Shown here piece by piece: positions 11,309 through 23,166 of a DNA stretch of 64,000 nt (the stretch's first letter is position 1; each line of letters starts with the position of its first letter). A program made the position numbers and the translations under genes. A model generated the notes under the pieces. That model was not told the DNA's origin and did not search any database. It worked only from the letters and a program-made list of their open reading frames with translations. The DNA comes from Auriscalpium vulgare (Eukaryota; Basidiomycota; Agaricomycetes; Russulales; Auriscalpiaceae), in the NCBI GenBank assembly GCA_019915015.1, contig JAHBBC010000014.1:1240001-1304000 (forward strand). Reading direction: 5' to 3'.

Positions 11309-11554
11309 ATTGCTGCGGCCCCGGCGTGCACCCTGACACAAACCCGAGGTTGCTCTCCAACTTGGGACGAAAACATGGTACTAATTAGATGATGCCAGTG
11401 GGTATCAGAAAGTCCCGTTATTAAATAATATTATCCTATCCAGGGTAGGGTGTCTCGTAATTGAACATTACAGCAGCGTACATACTTCTCGCAAAGAGAC
11501 AGTGGTATATTAGATCGCACGGCGTAAGTAGAGAAAAAGCTAGCGCTGGTACCG

Positions 11555-12470
11555 TCTACTCGCTGTCCAGATGAACTTCCTCTGGCGTCGATAATGATTG
11601 AAGGAGAACAGATGTCCTCGTGGACGGATGATTGCTAAGCGGGCCAATGTCATCCTGGGCTCGACTGCGCTTGCCGTTGGCATTGGTTCCGGCGTCCGTG
11701 TCCGGTGGATATGCAGCTGCCACATACACGGCTGGGTCTTTGAAGCCCTCCCATCCCGTGCTCTTTGACGGGTCCATGTGGGTTTGAAAGATCTTCATGA
11801 TGTCAGAAGGCGACGGAGGAACAGCCGTCGCGGCTGTATCCCAAGCATACAGAGGTAACGTCCCTGTGCAAAATCTTCGCCTTCGTGTATGCTTCGAAAT
11901 GAGCTACGAGTATGTAAGTACTTGCTCTGCAGGAAGAAAGAAAGAGACGCACCAGTGAGCGCGTCATAAATGGCAACCCAAAGCTGCCTCGTCGAAGAGA
12001 AGCGCTAGAGCGGTGCACCGATGGTGAGGAACGACATGCGACAGTGGGTGTGTCGGTAGACGTTGGAGGTAAAGCAAGCCCAAGGCTGCTCCTCGGTGAC
12101 GTAGTCCTGGATACGAGTCGCCAGGCTTAGTTGGGTGCGGTGGTGACCTTCCCGGTCAGTCCACTCGCCGCACACCAGCCTTGTCCAGCTTCTCGTAGAC
12201 CTTGGCCATGTCTTCAGTGTTGATGCGCCAAGAGTCCTTGAGATAGACGACTCTCTCGCCGTCGGTGCCCCAAGCATAGTAGCCAAACGTTCCCCTGCCT
12301 GCCATCGACCGAACAAAGAAACGCTCGGTCGAGGTCTTCTCACGTCGGGCCGGCACCTGCAACTCGGCGCGACAGTGCAGTCTCGGCCCGTCCGTCCCTA
12401 AGTAATAGGCAAGCATCGACGTGACTGAAGCTTTCTTGAAGGAGAGAACGGCGCCATCGCTGAGAGACAA
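11555..12470 (-). pseudogene. Decayed FunK1-type fungal protein kinase
   Basis: Reading leftward on the minus strand: a glycine-rich-loop-like segment (AGRGTFGYYAWG), a VVYLKDSWR segment with the ATP-binding Lys, then LDKAGVRRV (about 12170). After a frameshift comes a frame with HHRTQ (12125-12150) ending in an in-frame TAG at 12005-12007, then a segment spliced through 11952..11904 that gives KAKILHRDV with the catalytic-loop HRD (about 11857-11872). The order and motifs are those of fungal-specific FunK1 kinases. The catalytic loop lacks the expected Asn, and the DFG and C-lobe region are absent or unrecognisable; a last open segment (11556-11798) could be the old C-terminus. At least one frameshift and one stop make it non-functional. 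Confidence 0.7.
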
Positions 12471-12721
12471 GTCCTCACGAGGGAGCTACTGCACACTCAA
12501 TACGCAGCTGCCAATTACAGTACTGAGGGACATGCTTGGGCCTGACTCACAATGCTCCCCTGCGCACGCACTCCATGTCAAACAATGCAGAGCTACGCTA
12601 CTCGACCGTCGTCTCACCGCGCACTTCCTACATGTCTCACACACTTGATCTGTTATACACAGCAAGGTAGTCGCCGACATTGCACCAATGAACCGTGGAG
12701 TTTCATGGCACAGCCTGGGAC

Positions 12722-12937
12722 CTGAGGCGTCGAATGGATACAGTTTGTGATAGCTCGTTGGTAATATCGACAGACAAGAAACACAGAAAAAGAATGGTGC
12801 AGCTAGTGGATGGTAGGAATTAGACGATATGGAAGAGGATGTACAAGTGGGCGAGATCGATGACAGTGACGGCGTTCAATTATGAGGCGAGCGCAGTCAA
12901 CACCCCCCAACCTCTGCACAGAAACAGAGATCCGTCA
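12722..12937 (-). repeat. Parent copy of the SUMO 3'-end duplication
   Basis: The segment holding the last SUMO exon (12897-12913), the end of the preceding intron and the 3' untranslated region. It matches 11107-11308 in the same orientation. Confidence 0.8.
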
Positions 12938-13462
12938 ACGAGGACCCAGAAATAGGATGTCCAGAAACTTACGTTCTACCATCACATCGATTGTGTCTGC
13001 ACGGAAGGAAATGAAGACGGCGATTAGGAGGCGAAAGAGGAAAATCAGAAAGAAAGCCTACCATTGTCCTCCATGTCCAATGACGCAGGTGTATCCTCGT
13101 CGTTGATGCGCGCCCCATCATACAGGAACCTGCGCATAATTAGCCCCTGCCCAATCTCCCCAGACCTGCACATCAACAAGCAAACGCAACCCCAACTCAC
13201 CGGATGCTCGACACGTCCTTGCCCACCTTATTCGCATACGCGCCCTGCAGCTTGCTTAGCTTGGTGTTGCGTTTAATCTTGAAGAACACCTCCTCGCCCG
13301 ACGACGAGACGACCTAGCGGCGGCGATGCCCCTCCGATCAGAATCCCGCCGGTTCGGGCAGTGAGAACGAGAGTTCGGGCGCACCTTCACGCTGATGGGC
13401 GCATTGTCGCCTTCGCTCTTCACGTCTTGCCCGGTCGGCTGTGCCTGCTCCTCCTCAGACAT
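12897..13462 (-). CDS. SMT3: SUMO (small ubiquitin-like modifier, Smt3 family)
   Basis: Exons: 13462..13385, 13313..13201, 13129..13062, 12996..12973, 12913..12897; 99 residues. A short acidic/Gln-containing tail is followed by the ubiquitin-like fold with the typical FFKIKRNTKLSKL, SSIRFLYDGARI and MEDNDTIDVMVE segments. It ends Q-V-G-G-C: the diGly (97-98) is followed by one Cys that a Ulp-type protease must remove before conjugation to lysines of target proteins. Exon 4 is only 24 nt. The E1/E2/E3 machinery is not in this window. The 3' end of the gene has been copied to 11107-11308. Confidence 0.96.
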
Positions 13463-13998
13463 GGCGTGTTCCTGATGCTCTTAGGCGTGTACTTGGTTCG
13501 TGTGGGTCTGTACGGCACTGCATCGCACAAAATAGTCAATCGGGCGATCAAAGGTGATATACCGCACGGAGGTGCGCACGTACGTTGCGTGAAGTGTCTG
13601 GAACGAGTGCAGACGACGAGGGCGGCGAGCAAAAGAGGCGGGGACGCGCCTTGGAGAAGTGGCGGGTCGAGCGATTGCGCTTGTTTGCGCTTACATGATA
13701 GCCCCACGTGCCCCCAGTGGTACACCGGGCACCCGCTCGACAAATGGACAGTCGAAAGTATTCGTGGATATCCAAACTATATAGCAGGTAGAGTATGTAC
13801 GCAGCTAGTTATGTGCGCAGATAAAGAATGGGAATGGGAGGGAAGTATGCGTAAACCCGAGAAATGAAACAAGCAAAGAGCACAACCAGAATAAGTGAGG
13901 GACTGTGAAGATGTGCGGGAAACAATACACGTGAAACAGATGAAAAACACACAGAGTGTCGAAAACAAGCTCAACATCTAGGGACGGCGCGCGGCACA
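13463..13998. other. Intergenic, SUMO promoter region
   Basis: No gene. A CTATATAG sequence on the minus strand near 13778 is a possible TATA element, though about 315 bases from the SUMO ATG. Confidence 0.3.
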
Positions 13999-16900
13999 TC
14001 ACCACTTCTTCCGCCCCACCTTCTTCAGCGCAGTCTTGGCGCGCCTGTACTCCTCGTCCTCGCTACTCGAGTCCTCCCACATGTCTTTCTCTTCCCTGCC
14101 ACTCACCTCCTCCACATCAGGCACAACATCGTGGCCGCCCTTGAAGCCTCCGTTCGCGGTCGGCGTTGCATGTCCATTAAGTCCCCACATGTCCTCGCTG
14201 TCTTCGTCCACGGCAGGCGGCGTCGGCGAAAATGTCGGCCTCAGAGACATGCGTACGCTCTTCCGTCGTCCAGGCTGCCCGCTGGCGTCGATCGTCGACG
14301 TGCTCACGTCCGAGTCGCCCTGCCCGTGCGCGGCGACATCCTTCTCCGGCGGCGGCGGCGGCGCATCCGTCTCCGTGTCCTCCATCTCCTCGTGCCCCGT
14401 CTCGTACGACGATATCGACGATGTGTCAGTGTCGTTGTCCCCGCCGATGTTTCCGTTGACAGGCTGCAGAATCTTCGGGGGCGCGCTGGGAACGACGAGC
14501 GGCTTCAAAGGCGCGCGTGGGGGAGACGGGTTGCGCAGTGCGCTCCGCAGGGGCATCTTGCCGGTCAGATGCGGCGGGGACGCCTTCGCGCCGGCCACCG
14601 CAGTCGAATTCGAGCGGGACACGGGGGACACGGGCTTATTTGTATTTGTTACCGTGTTCGGGCTGGTTGGGGTGCGCGCGGACGAGGCGCGCGAGAGACT
14701 CGCGCCGCTGTTTACGCCCGATGCTGTGCCTGCCGGCATGAACACCGTCTCGTACGCGAGACCCTTCCCGCCCTCGCCGCGCAGATTGTACTTGTCCACC
14801 GACGGCGGAGCACGAATTGACAGTAGCCCGCCGCTCCCGGACGCTGTGAGAGGCCCGACGCCTGCGCTTGCGCGGTCCCACCCGGCGCGGTTGTCGCGCG
14901 ACACGCCCTCGACGATCGCCATGAGCGACATCTGGCCGCCGCGCCCAACATCGGGGTGCGCACTGCTCCACGTGCCTGCCTTGCTCTTCGCCTTGCCGTG
15001 CGCACTCGCGGCGGCTGGGGATGACGAGAGGGCCGAGTTCGCAGATTTCGACGGCGGCAGGCCGGGCCCACGCGTGACGGAAGCGGAACGGCGGGGGGCG
15101 GCGGTGCGTGACGCGCCGTTGATGGGCGCGCTGGCCGCGCTCGTGCTGCTCCGCACGGAGCCCTGCCGCGAGAGCTCGCCGGACCGTTTGACCGCCTCTA
15201 CGCGCAAGTTAGTCGTTGAGTCCGCTGTGGCCGACCTTGATGGCGACTGATGGGATTTTGGTCTTGGCTTCGGCGGAGGTGTGCTCAAATTGGGAGGCGA
15301 GGACACGCTTGTGGGTCGGGACGGCTTGGGAGAGGATGGAGTCTGAATCGGGAGGTTGACGTTCGAGTTACTGCGCGTATTCTGCTCAGTGAGCTGCTTT
15401 CGTGACAGGCCATGCTTCTTTAGCGAGCCCTTGCGCGCGCCAGCCCCGCCAACCGTTGCGCCATCACTAATCCACCCCGAGTCGTCGTCCTGCTTTTGCG
15501 CCCCACCTCCGTATTCCACCGCCGACCCCGCCTTGCGCCTCAGCTTTTTGTTGGGCGAGCCGCGGGGCTGTACGTCCTCCGACGCCCGCCGACGGAACGC
15601 CCACCGACTGCTGCTCCCGCCGGCAGCCTCCTCTTCCTCGTCGCTATCGCTATCCGAGCCCCTGCGCGCGTTCCGTACATTCTGTGCGGTGCGCGTATTC
15701 CACTTGTCGCCCTTGCTGCCACTACCCCCGCCGCCGTGGCGGAACAGCCCAGCAATGCTGCCAAAGAATCCACTCGTCTTGCGGTCACGTATAGGTGGCG
15801 CGGAAGCCGGGGCGTTGCGGGGATGCGATGACGGCAGCCGCAGCGGGCCATGCGGGGACCACGATTCCTTTGGCGCGGGCTGGACGAAAGACCCTGTTCC
15901 AGTTCCCGTCGCGCTGCTGGTCGTCGCGCTGCCGTCCCGATTGTGTTGCCGCAGAGAAAAGTGACGTCGTGCACCCGCTCCACCACCCGCTGGGGCGAGA
16001 CGGGTCTGCGACACGGACGCAAAACGCGTATTCTCGACGACCTCGACCGGGCGCTGGTCATCATCGCTGGAGTTTTCTTCGGGCTCTGTGACTTCGCTGA
16101 TCCGTCTGCTCATAGCAAGGTCCACACGTGTCGGGGGTTGCGCAAACTCGGAGATGGAATGCGCTGGCGGAATTTGTAATGTGTACGCGGTGGGTGACTC
16201 AGGAAGGGGTGCCTGGGCGGGTGGCGAGAGCGGGGGATATGTCGGGTTGGCGCTGGGATTGGGAAAATATGTGTGGTCTTGGTCGGCGGCGAGGTTGAGG
16301 GGCGATATAGGGAGGTAGATCTGGGAGGCGGATTGAGAGGGGCCGAGGGATGAGAGATCTGATCCCGGAGGTCGATCAGGGTCAGGAAGGGGCTTGTTGG
16401 CGTCGTGGCCGGCCGCTGTGCGCAATACGTATGTCAGAACACGAAAGAAAGTCCACCGGCGTAAACACATCGGCACAGCCTCAAGACCTTCCATGTATGG
16501 ACAACTCACCGGGGTTGATACCTTCGAGTGCGCGCAGGCCCTCTTTGCCCATCTCGCCCCACGTCCAACCACACTCGACCATCGCCTTGCACCGTCCCTG
16601 CAGCCCGCGCCGCACGGCCTCAACGCGCAGCGCGTCCAGCTCGCGCTCCTTTGCCGCGAGATGGGTCTCACATGCCTGCAGCTCCGCCTGCGCTGCGCCA
16701 AGCTTCGTCGATGCTGGTGAGCCAATGGAGCCCATGGAATTCAGCGACGTCTGCGAGAGGGTGCTGGGCGACGGGCCAAGGGACCCGACGAACGAGTCCC
16801 TCGTGGGCTTCTGGCTCTTGGACAGCTTGATCAAGCGCGATACACTGAGCGCCGGCATGGAAGGGATGAGGAACTTGACGCGGGAGAGAGATGATGACAC

Positions 16901-17212
16901 GTACAGAATCTCGCGGTCGCGAAGAATGTTGTTGACCTCCTCCTCGAGGTCTTTGAGGACGTGCAGCTCGTCTTGCCATACTTGGACGCTCTGGGCATAT
17001 CTCCGCAATGCCTCATCCGCGCCGGCCAAACTCCCTGCGACGCCTATGATGACGCGAGAGACGGGCGCTGAGGATGCAGAAGCATATGCAGCGAATGAGG
17101 AAAGCGATTGCTGGGAATGGTGGTCGACGAGAAGGAGGAGGTGTTTGTGATACTCCTTTTCGTGTGTAAGGAGGGTTGTGAGCAGACGAGAGTCGCTGGA
17201 ACGGTGGACCAT
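13999..17212 (-). CDS. Large protein: N-terminal helical bundle, long disordered tail; unknown family
   Basis: Exons: 17212..16510 and 16415..13999, joined by a 94-nt phase-1 intron; 1039 residues. The first ~235 residues are Leu/Ala/Glu-rich and predicted helical (SRLLTTLLTHEKEYHKHLL, VQVWQDELHVLKDLEEEVNN), with a second coiled-coil-like stretch near CETHLAAKERELDALR. This looks like a BAR-type or similar membrane or scaffold bundle, but I cannot name the family. The remaining 800 residues are Ser/Pro/Lys-rich and disordered, with acidic Ser clusters (probable phosphorylation sites) and a basic end. The ATG at 17212 was chosen because the frame opens upstream without another Met. The gene is divergent from the unknown-family gene at 17548. 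Confidence 0.75.
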
Positions 17213-17547
17213 GGCAGTAAGGAGGGGATGTCGCTCGCCAGGAGAAGGGAGTGTCAGCCTAGCAGGGGCGACATGGTTGGGTCTTAGACGAAGAGCCTCC
17301 GGAGCCGCGCCGTCCGCCCGTTCGATTCCGGCCGCCGTCCGATCACGATTCGGCCCTCTTATGACGTATGCCTTCAAGTCATTTCGCGCGTATTCAAGCT
17401 GGCCTGATGCAACCCAGCCCGGGGCGCTTAGCCGCCGCGTGGCACGCGGTATAGCAGGGTATAGCATCTGGACGGTATAGCATCTGGCCTACCCAAGTAC
17501 TACCAGCCCCACCTAGCGACAAGGGAGCTTCCTTGCCTGCCTCAGCG
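17213..17547. promoter_or_regulatory. Shared divergent promoter region
   Basis: 335 bp between two divergently transcribed starts (17212 minus, 17548 plus). A short direct repeat, TATAGCA(G/T)G/C beside TATAGCATCTGG, occurs at 17449-17487. No firm TATA box. Confidence 0.4.
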
Positions 17548-18806
17548 ATGGAATCCGACTCGGACGAGTCTTGCATCTCTACATCGAAATCTATGACCAG
17601 CATGTTCAGTGTCAAAACCAAACTGAACGAATCGCTGCACTATCAGTCCCCGGTGAGACAGGTCCTGGGCACCACAACATCCGTCCAGAGCGGGACTCTC
17701 GTGCAAACTGAACTCGGCGTAGACCGTCACATATGTGCGTCGTATCGTGGACCTCGCTGACGATCCCAGGCTCATTGGCTTCTCAGATGCCTCGGAGTTG
17801 ATTTCCCATTACCCCGCTGCCGATCCACTTCTAACCAATGTTTCCTCTCCAACGCCCAACCCTTCCACCATCATCGTCCTCATCGAGGACCGTCGCACCG
17901 GCGTCGCGGAGCGCGCTGAAGTCAGCGTCCCCCTCGTCCGCGTCGACGGCGCCTGCTACACGGCCAATGCGCAGGACGTGTGCGCGCAGTTGCAGAGCAG
18001 CCCTTCGCGGATCGAAGGTGCGGGTAAGGTGTACACGATGCGTGGGGCACACAGACAGGCGATCATGCGCATAGACGGGGATGGGGGCGAGCTGTGGGGT
18101 TCAGTGCCGCTGCCCGTCGATGAGGGGAGTATGACGTTGGAAGTGTTTATGGAAAGCGTGCGTCTCCTTCACTCCTTTGTATATTCTCTTCGTATCTCAT
18201 CTTTGTGTGCAGTTCGACGACGTAGTCTCGCCCAGGCCTATCAGCACCGCCCCCAGGACACCATTATCCAGTCGCGAGGCGCCTGTGCACATCTTCGGGA
18301 TGTTCACCCCCGCCGCCACCCCACACAGCACGAGCATACTTGTCCAGCAAATGCTCTCGCCAGGCATAATGAAGCGCGAACGGACATCTTCACCTTCGTC
18401 TTCTACTTCCTCACCCCACTCGAAGCGCGCACGTACGCTGCCAGACGCCATCAGTGGCGGCCGCCCAGACACCGACCACCCAGTCCGCGCACTGAGCACG
18501 TCGTCGTCGTCGTCGTCCGCACAACTCCGGGCATTCCGCGCGCTGCGCGTCAGTCCCGCTGCGCGACGGCAAGCCAAATCGGCTCCCGCCCCAGCACGTC
18601 CTGTTTTCGGGGTCAAGAGCAACGAGCTCGCCGCGCAGCCACGGCTGACGTCGCCTTCGGACGGAGACGATGAAAACAGCGATGGCTCAGCAAAGAGACG
18701 ACTTGGAGTGCGAGACCGGAGGGAGAGCTTGAAACGGTGAGTCTTCTTGCGCACTGCGTGAGAAGTTTGCTGATTGAATGGTGGTAGTCGGGCTACGGTG
18801 CGGTGA
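17548..18806 (+). CDS. Unknown-family nuclear-looking protein, copy 2 of a two-copy family
   Basis: Exons: 17548..17652, 17723..18157, 18213..18736, 18788..18806; 360 residues (356 if the last intron is not removed and the stop at 18738 is used). An acidic N-terminus (MESDSDES) is followed by an ordered core of about 140 residues. It holds TYVRRIVDLADDPRLIG, IIVLIEDRRTGVAERAEV, CYTANAQDVCAQL, SRIEG, KVYTMRGAHRQAIMRI and SMTLEVFMES. It matches the core encoded at 2368-3564 strongly. The C-terminal half is disordered, with Ser runs from TCG repeats (about 18502-18521), an SKRAR-type basic cluster and acidic patches. Function unknown; the Cys and charged conserved positions could serve binding, but no known motif is recognised. 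Confidence 0.75.
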
Positions 18807-19227
18807 GGCGATGGGCTGTTAGGCTAGCGTCAGCGCGCCTCCACGCCGCTCTCAGGACTTACCGCAGTGTTCTGTTCAACGTCGACAGGGGCCAGCCTCA
18901 GCAGCCTGTGACGTCAGCGCACGCGCAGGAACGATACGACCGCGATCATGATGTCGATCCTACGTTTTCCCTCTGCGGCATCGGCAGTACAGTACACTGA
19001 GACGCATTCCAGGTTAGAGTCAGAGACATTTTCTCAGTCTTATCGACCTCATCTTGAGCCTTGAAATCTAACGAGAGCGAAAATGCACCAAAATAGCGAT
19101 TTAGGGCCGGTCGATACGCGTTGTGCTGACATAATGATTTGTGGAATTGTCTGTGCGATCGCGGTTTCAGACCAGCCTTGACCGCCTTTCCTCTTCTTCT
19201 TCGTCGTTCTTGGCCCTTCGTACTCCC
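18807..19227. other. Intergenic, promoter of the SNF2 gene
   Basis: No gene seen in 421 bp between two plus-strand genes. Confidence 0.3.
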
Positions 19228-22200
19228 ATGTCGTCCATACCCTCCAGCCGCAGCATGTCTGCCACACCCTTTGCTATGAGCTCTCCACCGCGCTCGAGCA
19301 CACTTGCGTCCTCGCCTCCACTCGACGACGACGACTACGTGGAGGATTCAACTAAGTCTGTGCCGGCTGTAAGACCCTGAAAGCTTTTGACACGTTCAGA
19401 GGAGAGGCTCATTGGTTATCCAGGGCGCGAGTGGTTCTGCAGCTGTCGAGGTATGTCTGACATGGTTTCGTCCACCTACATCTGTCTGACTATTGTGGCG
19501 TGAAGGACGTCAACTCGCGTTACCACAAGCTCCAGTTCCTCCTCACCCGCTCCTCTCACTATACCAAAGTTGTGGGTGATATAATGAACAGTGCGCGCGA
19601 GAAATACGCGTCCGTCGCGTCGCAGCCTCCCGCGCCGATTAAGCGTGGCAGCGCAAAAGCGCAGGGTCGCAGACAGGGGCGTGGCGCGCGAGGACGGGGA
19701 AAGCGAACGCGAGTCGAGAGCGACGAGGAAGAAGATGAAAGTCGCGTCTCAAAACGCGCGAAGGTCATGGAGCCCGAGCGTGAAAAGCCGGCTTTCATCC
19801 AGCCGGCGTTGCTGACCGGCGCGACACTGAAGGGCTACCAGCTCGAAGGTGTTGCGTGGATGGTCAGCTTATGGGAGAATGGGATTTCGGGGATCCTAGG
19901 TGCGTCCCAAGCGCACTTTGCTGTGACGCAATCTGACTTTGCAATCAGCGGACGAGATGGGTTTGGGAAAGGTACGTTTCAGTGCCCGTGCCATTTGACA
20001 GTCTCCTAACATTTTGAGTTAGACAATACAGACTATCGCATTCGTTGCGCACCTCCGGGTAAACGCAGAAGCGCCAAACTTAATTGTCTGCCCGCTCAGC
20101 GTACTTCACAATTGGGTCGACGAATTCCAACGCTTTGCGCCAGATGTACGCCCCCTGGAGACTCACGGCACGTAAAATACTCACTACGCGACAGATACCC
20201 GTTTGCATGTATCATGGTACGCCCGCCGAGCGGGCGGAGCTGCGGGCCACCGTTATGAGGAAGGAAGAAACGAAAGAGAAGACTGCAAAGCAGCAGCCTG
20301 AGCGTCGTAGTAACCGTATGCGCAAACGTCATCGCGCAGACAATTCGGAGGAAGAAGAGGAAGACGCGGATGTAACCGAGGACGATACAAATAAGATGAA
20401 CTCTACGAAGCAAGTCTCGAATTTCCCAGTCGTAATCACGACCTACGAGATGGTCATGAAGGACCGTATCCACCTTGCTCAGCATGATTGGGGATACGTC
20501 GTCGTGGATGAGGGCCATCGGCTGAAGAATACGAACAGCATCCTGATGCGCGAGATTCAGAAGTATCCCAGTGCTGGGCGAATGATCCTCACTGGCACGC
20601 CGCTGCATGTGCGTTTTTTTTCTTCTAGGATCCGAAATCCACAGGCTGACATATGGTTAGAATAACCTGAGCGAGCTCTGGTCTCTCCTTAATTTTATTC
20701 TTCCTGACATCTTCGACGACGTTGATTCATTCAAGGATTGGTGAGCTCATATCTTTTGTGACAGGCGCAACACCCTCAGCCTTCTCATCCAGGTTTGACC
20801 TTCCCTCGCTTTCGGCCGACATCGGCGCCAGCGATGGCACCGCGGTACTTCAGACTCTCCACGATATTTTGAAGCCATTCCTGCTGCGCCGGCTCAAGTC
20901 TGACGTCGAGCGCACACTTCCTCCCAAAAAGGAGTACGTGCTCTACGCCCCCCTGAGCAAGCGACAGCGGGAACTGTACGACGCGATCGTGAAGGGTGGC
21001 CTCCGGGGCCTCCTAGTCGGCGCAAAGCCGGACTCAACCGAACTGGAGAAGCAGCGTGCAGAGGAGGAGCGCGTGGCCAAGGAGGCAGCGGCGAAGGATG
21101 GGGGAAAGCGGAAGTTCAGGAAGCGTACCAGTGGCCGCACCTATGATGTGGATGGCGACGACGACGATTATTTCGCACGTCTGGAGAACGAAGACGTCCA
21201 TGGCCGGCGCGATGCCATCTCGGACAAGACAGCAGAACAGCTCGGTGCTGAGCACGCATTCAAGGCGAAAGGTGCGCCTCCTCAACAGATGCCTGCCCGC
21301 TTTCGTGTCACTAACTTTATCGACAGTCAAGAAGATCAACAACCTGCACCTGCAGAATGCTGTTATGCAGCTGCGCAAAGTGTGCTCCCACCCGTTTCTG
21401 TTTGACTGGCCCGTAGATCAGGACACCAATCAGTACGTTGTGAACGAGGAGCTCGCCAGCGCAAGCGGGAAGATGATGGTGCTTGAGCGGCTGCTCGACG
21501 AGCTCTTCAAGCGCGGGCACAAAGTACTCGTGTTCAGTCAATTCAAGACAATGCTCGACGTCATTGAGGTTCGACTTTGTTCATCGTGACTCGTGGCTGT
21601 TGATCTTGACATATGTCGCAGGATTGGGCAACTGAGTTCAAGGGGTGGCCGCTGTGCCGCATCGACGGGTCGACGTCCGCGATGGATCGCCGCGAGCAGA
21701 TGCTGCGCTTCCAAACGGGCGGAGATGCGCCTGACGCACCCCGCCTGTTCCTCTTAAGCACCCGTGCCGGAGGTTTAGGTATCACGCTCACAGCAGCGGA
21801 CACCGTGGTGTTCTACGACCAAGACTGGGTACGGCGTTGAACTATCGTGTCCTCGGTCACGCTAACGTGGTTGCTATCCCAGAATCCTCAAATGGACCTG
21901 CAGGCGCAGGACCGTGCGCACCGTATAGGACAGACGAAGCCGGTGCTGGTGTTCCGCCTCGTGAGCAAGCATACGATCGAGAGCAAGATCATGCAGCGTG
22001 CAACGGAGAAACGCAAACTCGAGGCGCTCGTCATCGCCAAAGGTAAGCCTTCCATCCTCCTCGCTACAAGATATGTCACCCACATTGATTCGCAGGCAAA
22101 TTCAAAATGCCCGCTGGTGGTTCCAAAGCCGGCAAGCAGGAAACGATGGCCGAGATGGCTGCGTCACTCCTCGCGCTGGAAGGCGAAAAGATCGAGGTCG

Positions 22201-22496
22201 TGCCGAATACCGAGGCTGGCAAGAAGAGTGTGATCAGCGACTCAGACTTGGACGTGCTACTGGACCGCAGCCCGGAGGTGTTCGAGGGCCGCGGTGTGGG
22301 TTGGACGAGCAAAACTGCGCAGGCCGAGGCGGCGGGTGCGCCGCGGAAGAAGGGGAAGAAGGTTCGCGGGGCAGGCGGGGACGGGGATGGTGGGGCTTTC
22401 GAGGTGTACGAGGCACCGGCAGATGAGGGCAACGATGCGTTGGCGAGAATGCTAGGGGAGGATGTAGATGTTCCCCCCGAGGAACTAGATCAGTGA
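19228..22496 (+). CDS. IRC5: HELLS/LSH/Irc5-type SNF2 chromatin remodeling ATPase
   Basis: Twelve exons: 19228..19368, 19424..19450, 19506..19899, 19949..19971, 20023..20145, 20195..20608, 20661..20740, 20793..21271, 21327..21568, 21622..21828, 21883..22042, 22096..22496; 896 residues. All SNF2 motifs are present: DEMGLGKT (189-196), DEGH (341-344), [30 protein letters not shown] and [20 protein letters not shown] near residue 60, [11 protein letters not shown], the [16 protein letters not shown] block and [10 protein letters not shown] place it with human HELLS and yeast Irc5, which slide nucleosomes in DNA methylation and recombination control. Insertions typical of this lineage: a basic/acidic loop between motifs Ia and II (about 260-300) and a Lys/Glu-rich insertion between the two RecA lobes (exon 8). 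Exons of 23 and 27 nt are notable; the 23-nt exon encodes the P-loop. Confidence 0.95.
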
Positions 22497-23166
22497 CTTC
22501 ATGATATGTATCTTCCTTGCTTCGCTCTGTGTACACTACATTAATGCGATATACCTACCTTCTCAAAATATTGGATCTAATGTACTTTGCGTAACACGCA
22601 GCCTGATCCATCATGGGCGAACGTGTTGACTTAAGCACGACGGGCTATCCATGTTCTAGTAAGTTAAACTAGCTTTCTTGCATCCCTCCATTCCACTGCT
22701 TGCCGCGACGTCGACACCTAGCTATATTTCTCAATCTGATTACCTGTCGCAGGGGCAGAGCCGAGCTTGAATCGACAATCAGAGGGTGGTGTTCTCATCC
22801 TGAATTCGCCAGCTCTGGCAGGGAGTCACGGTGTCTGGGAGCGGTACGGCCGGGCCGAGCGAATGAGTCACGGGATGTGAATTTCGCACGCGTCTCTACT
22901 AAGCTGTTGCTGCTTTGACCTTTCGATCTGTCTCCCGCAGAGCTTTGGGACGTCCGCCCTGCTCCGTATGACACGCTTTGCCCATCATCTGATTACTTGA
23001 GGTGAATATCACCCGCTTTGCCCGCTTTGCGCCTCGTGGCACGAGCACCCTCCGTGGCTTGACCTGCCCCGAACAATAAGGCCGCTGTACTCTTATAGTC
23101 GGTCGCTCTCCTTGCCTTCGCCCATCTTCTAGCTCTGTCAATATCACCATCCCCCCGAGTCCAATC
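22497..23166. other. Intergenic
   Basis: 670 bp, no gene. A TATA-like CTTATAGTC at 23092-23100 lies about 70 bases before the next ATG. Confidence 0.35.

Noticed and set aside
13999..15250. 404-codon plus-strand frame opposite the large low-complexity protein
   Set aside because: Antisense shadow of a long low-complexity exon; the minus-strand frame has the correct splice and ordered N-terminus.
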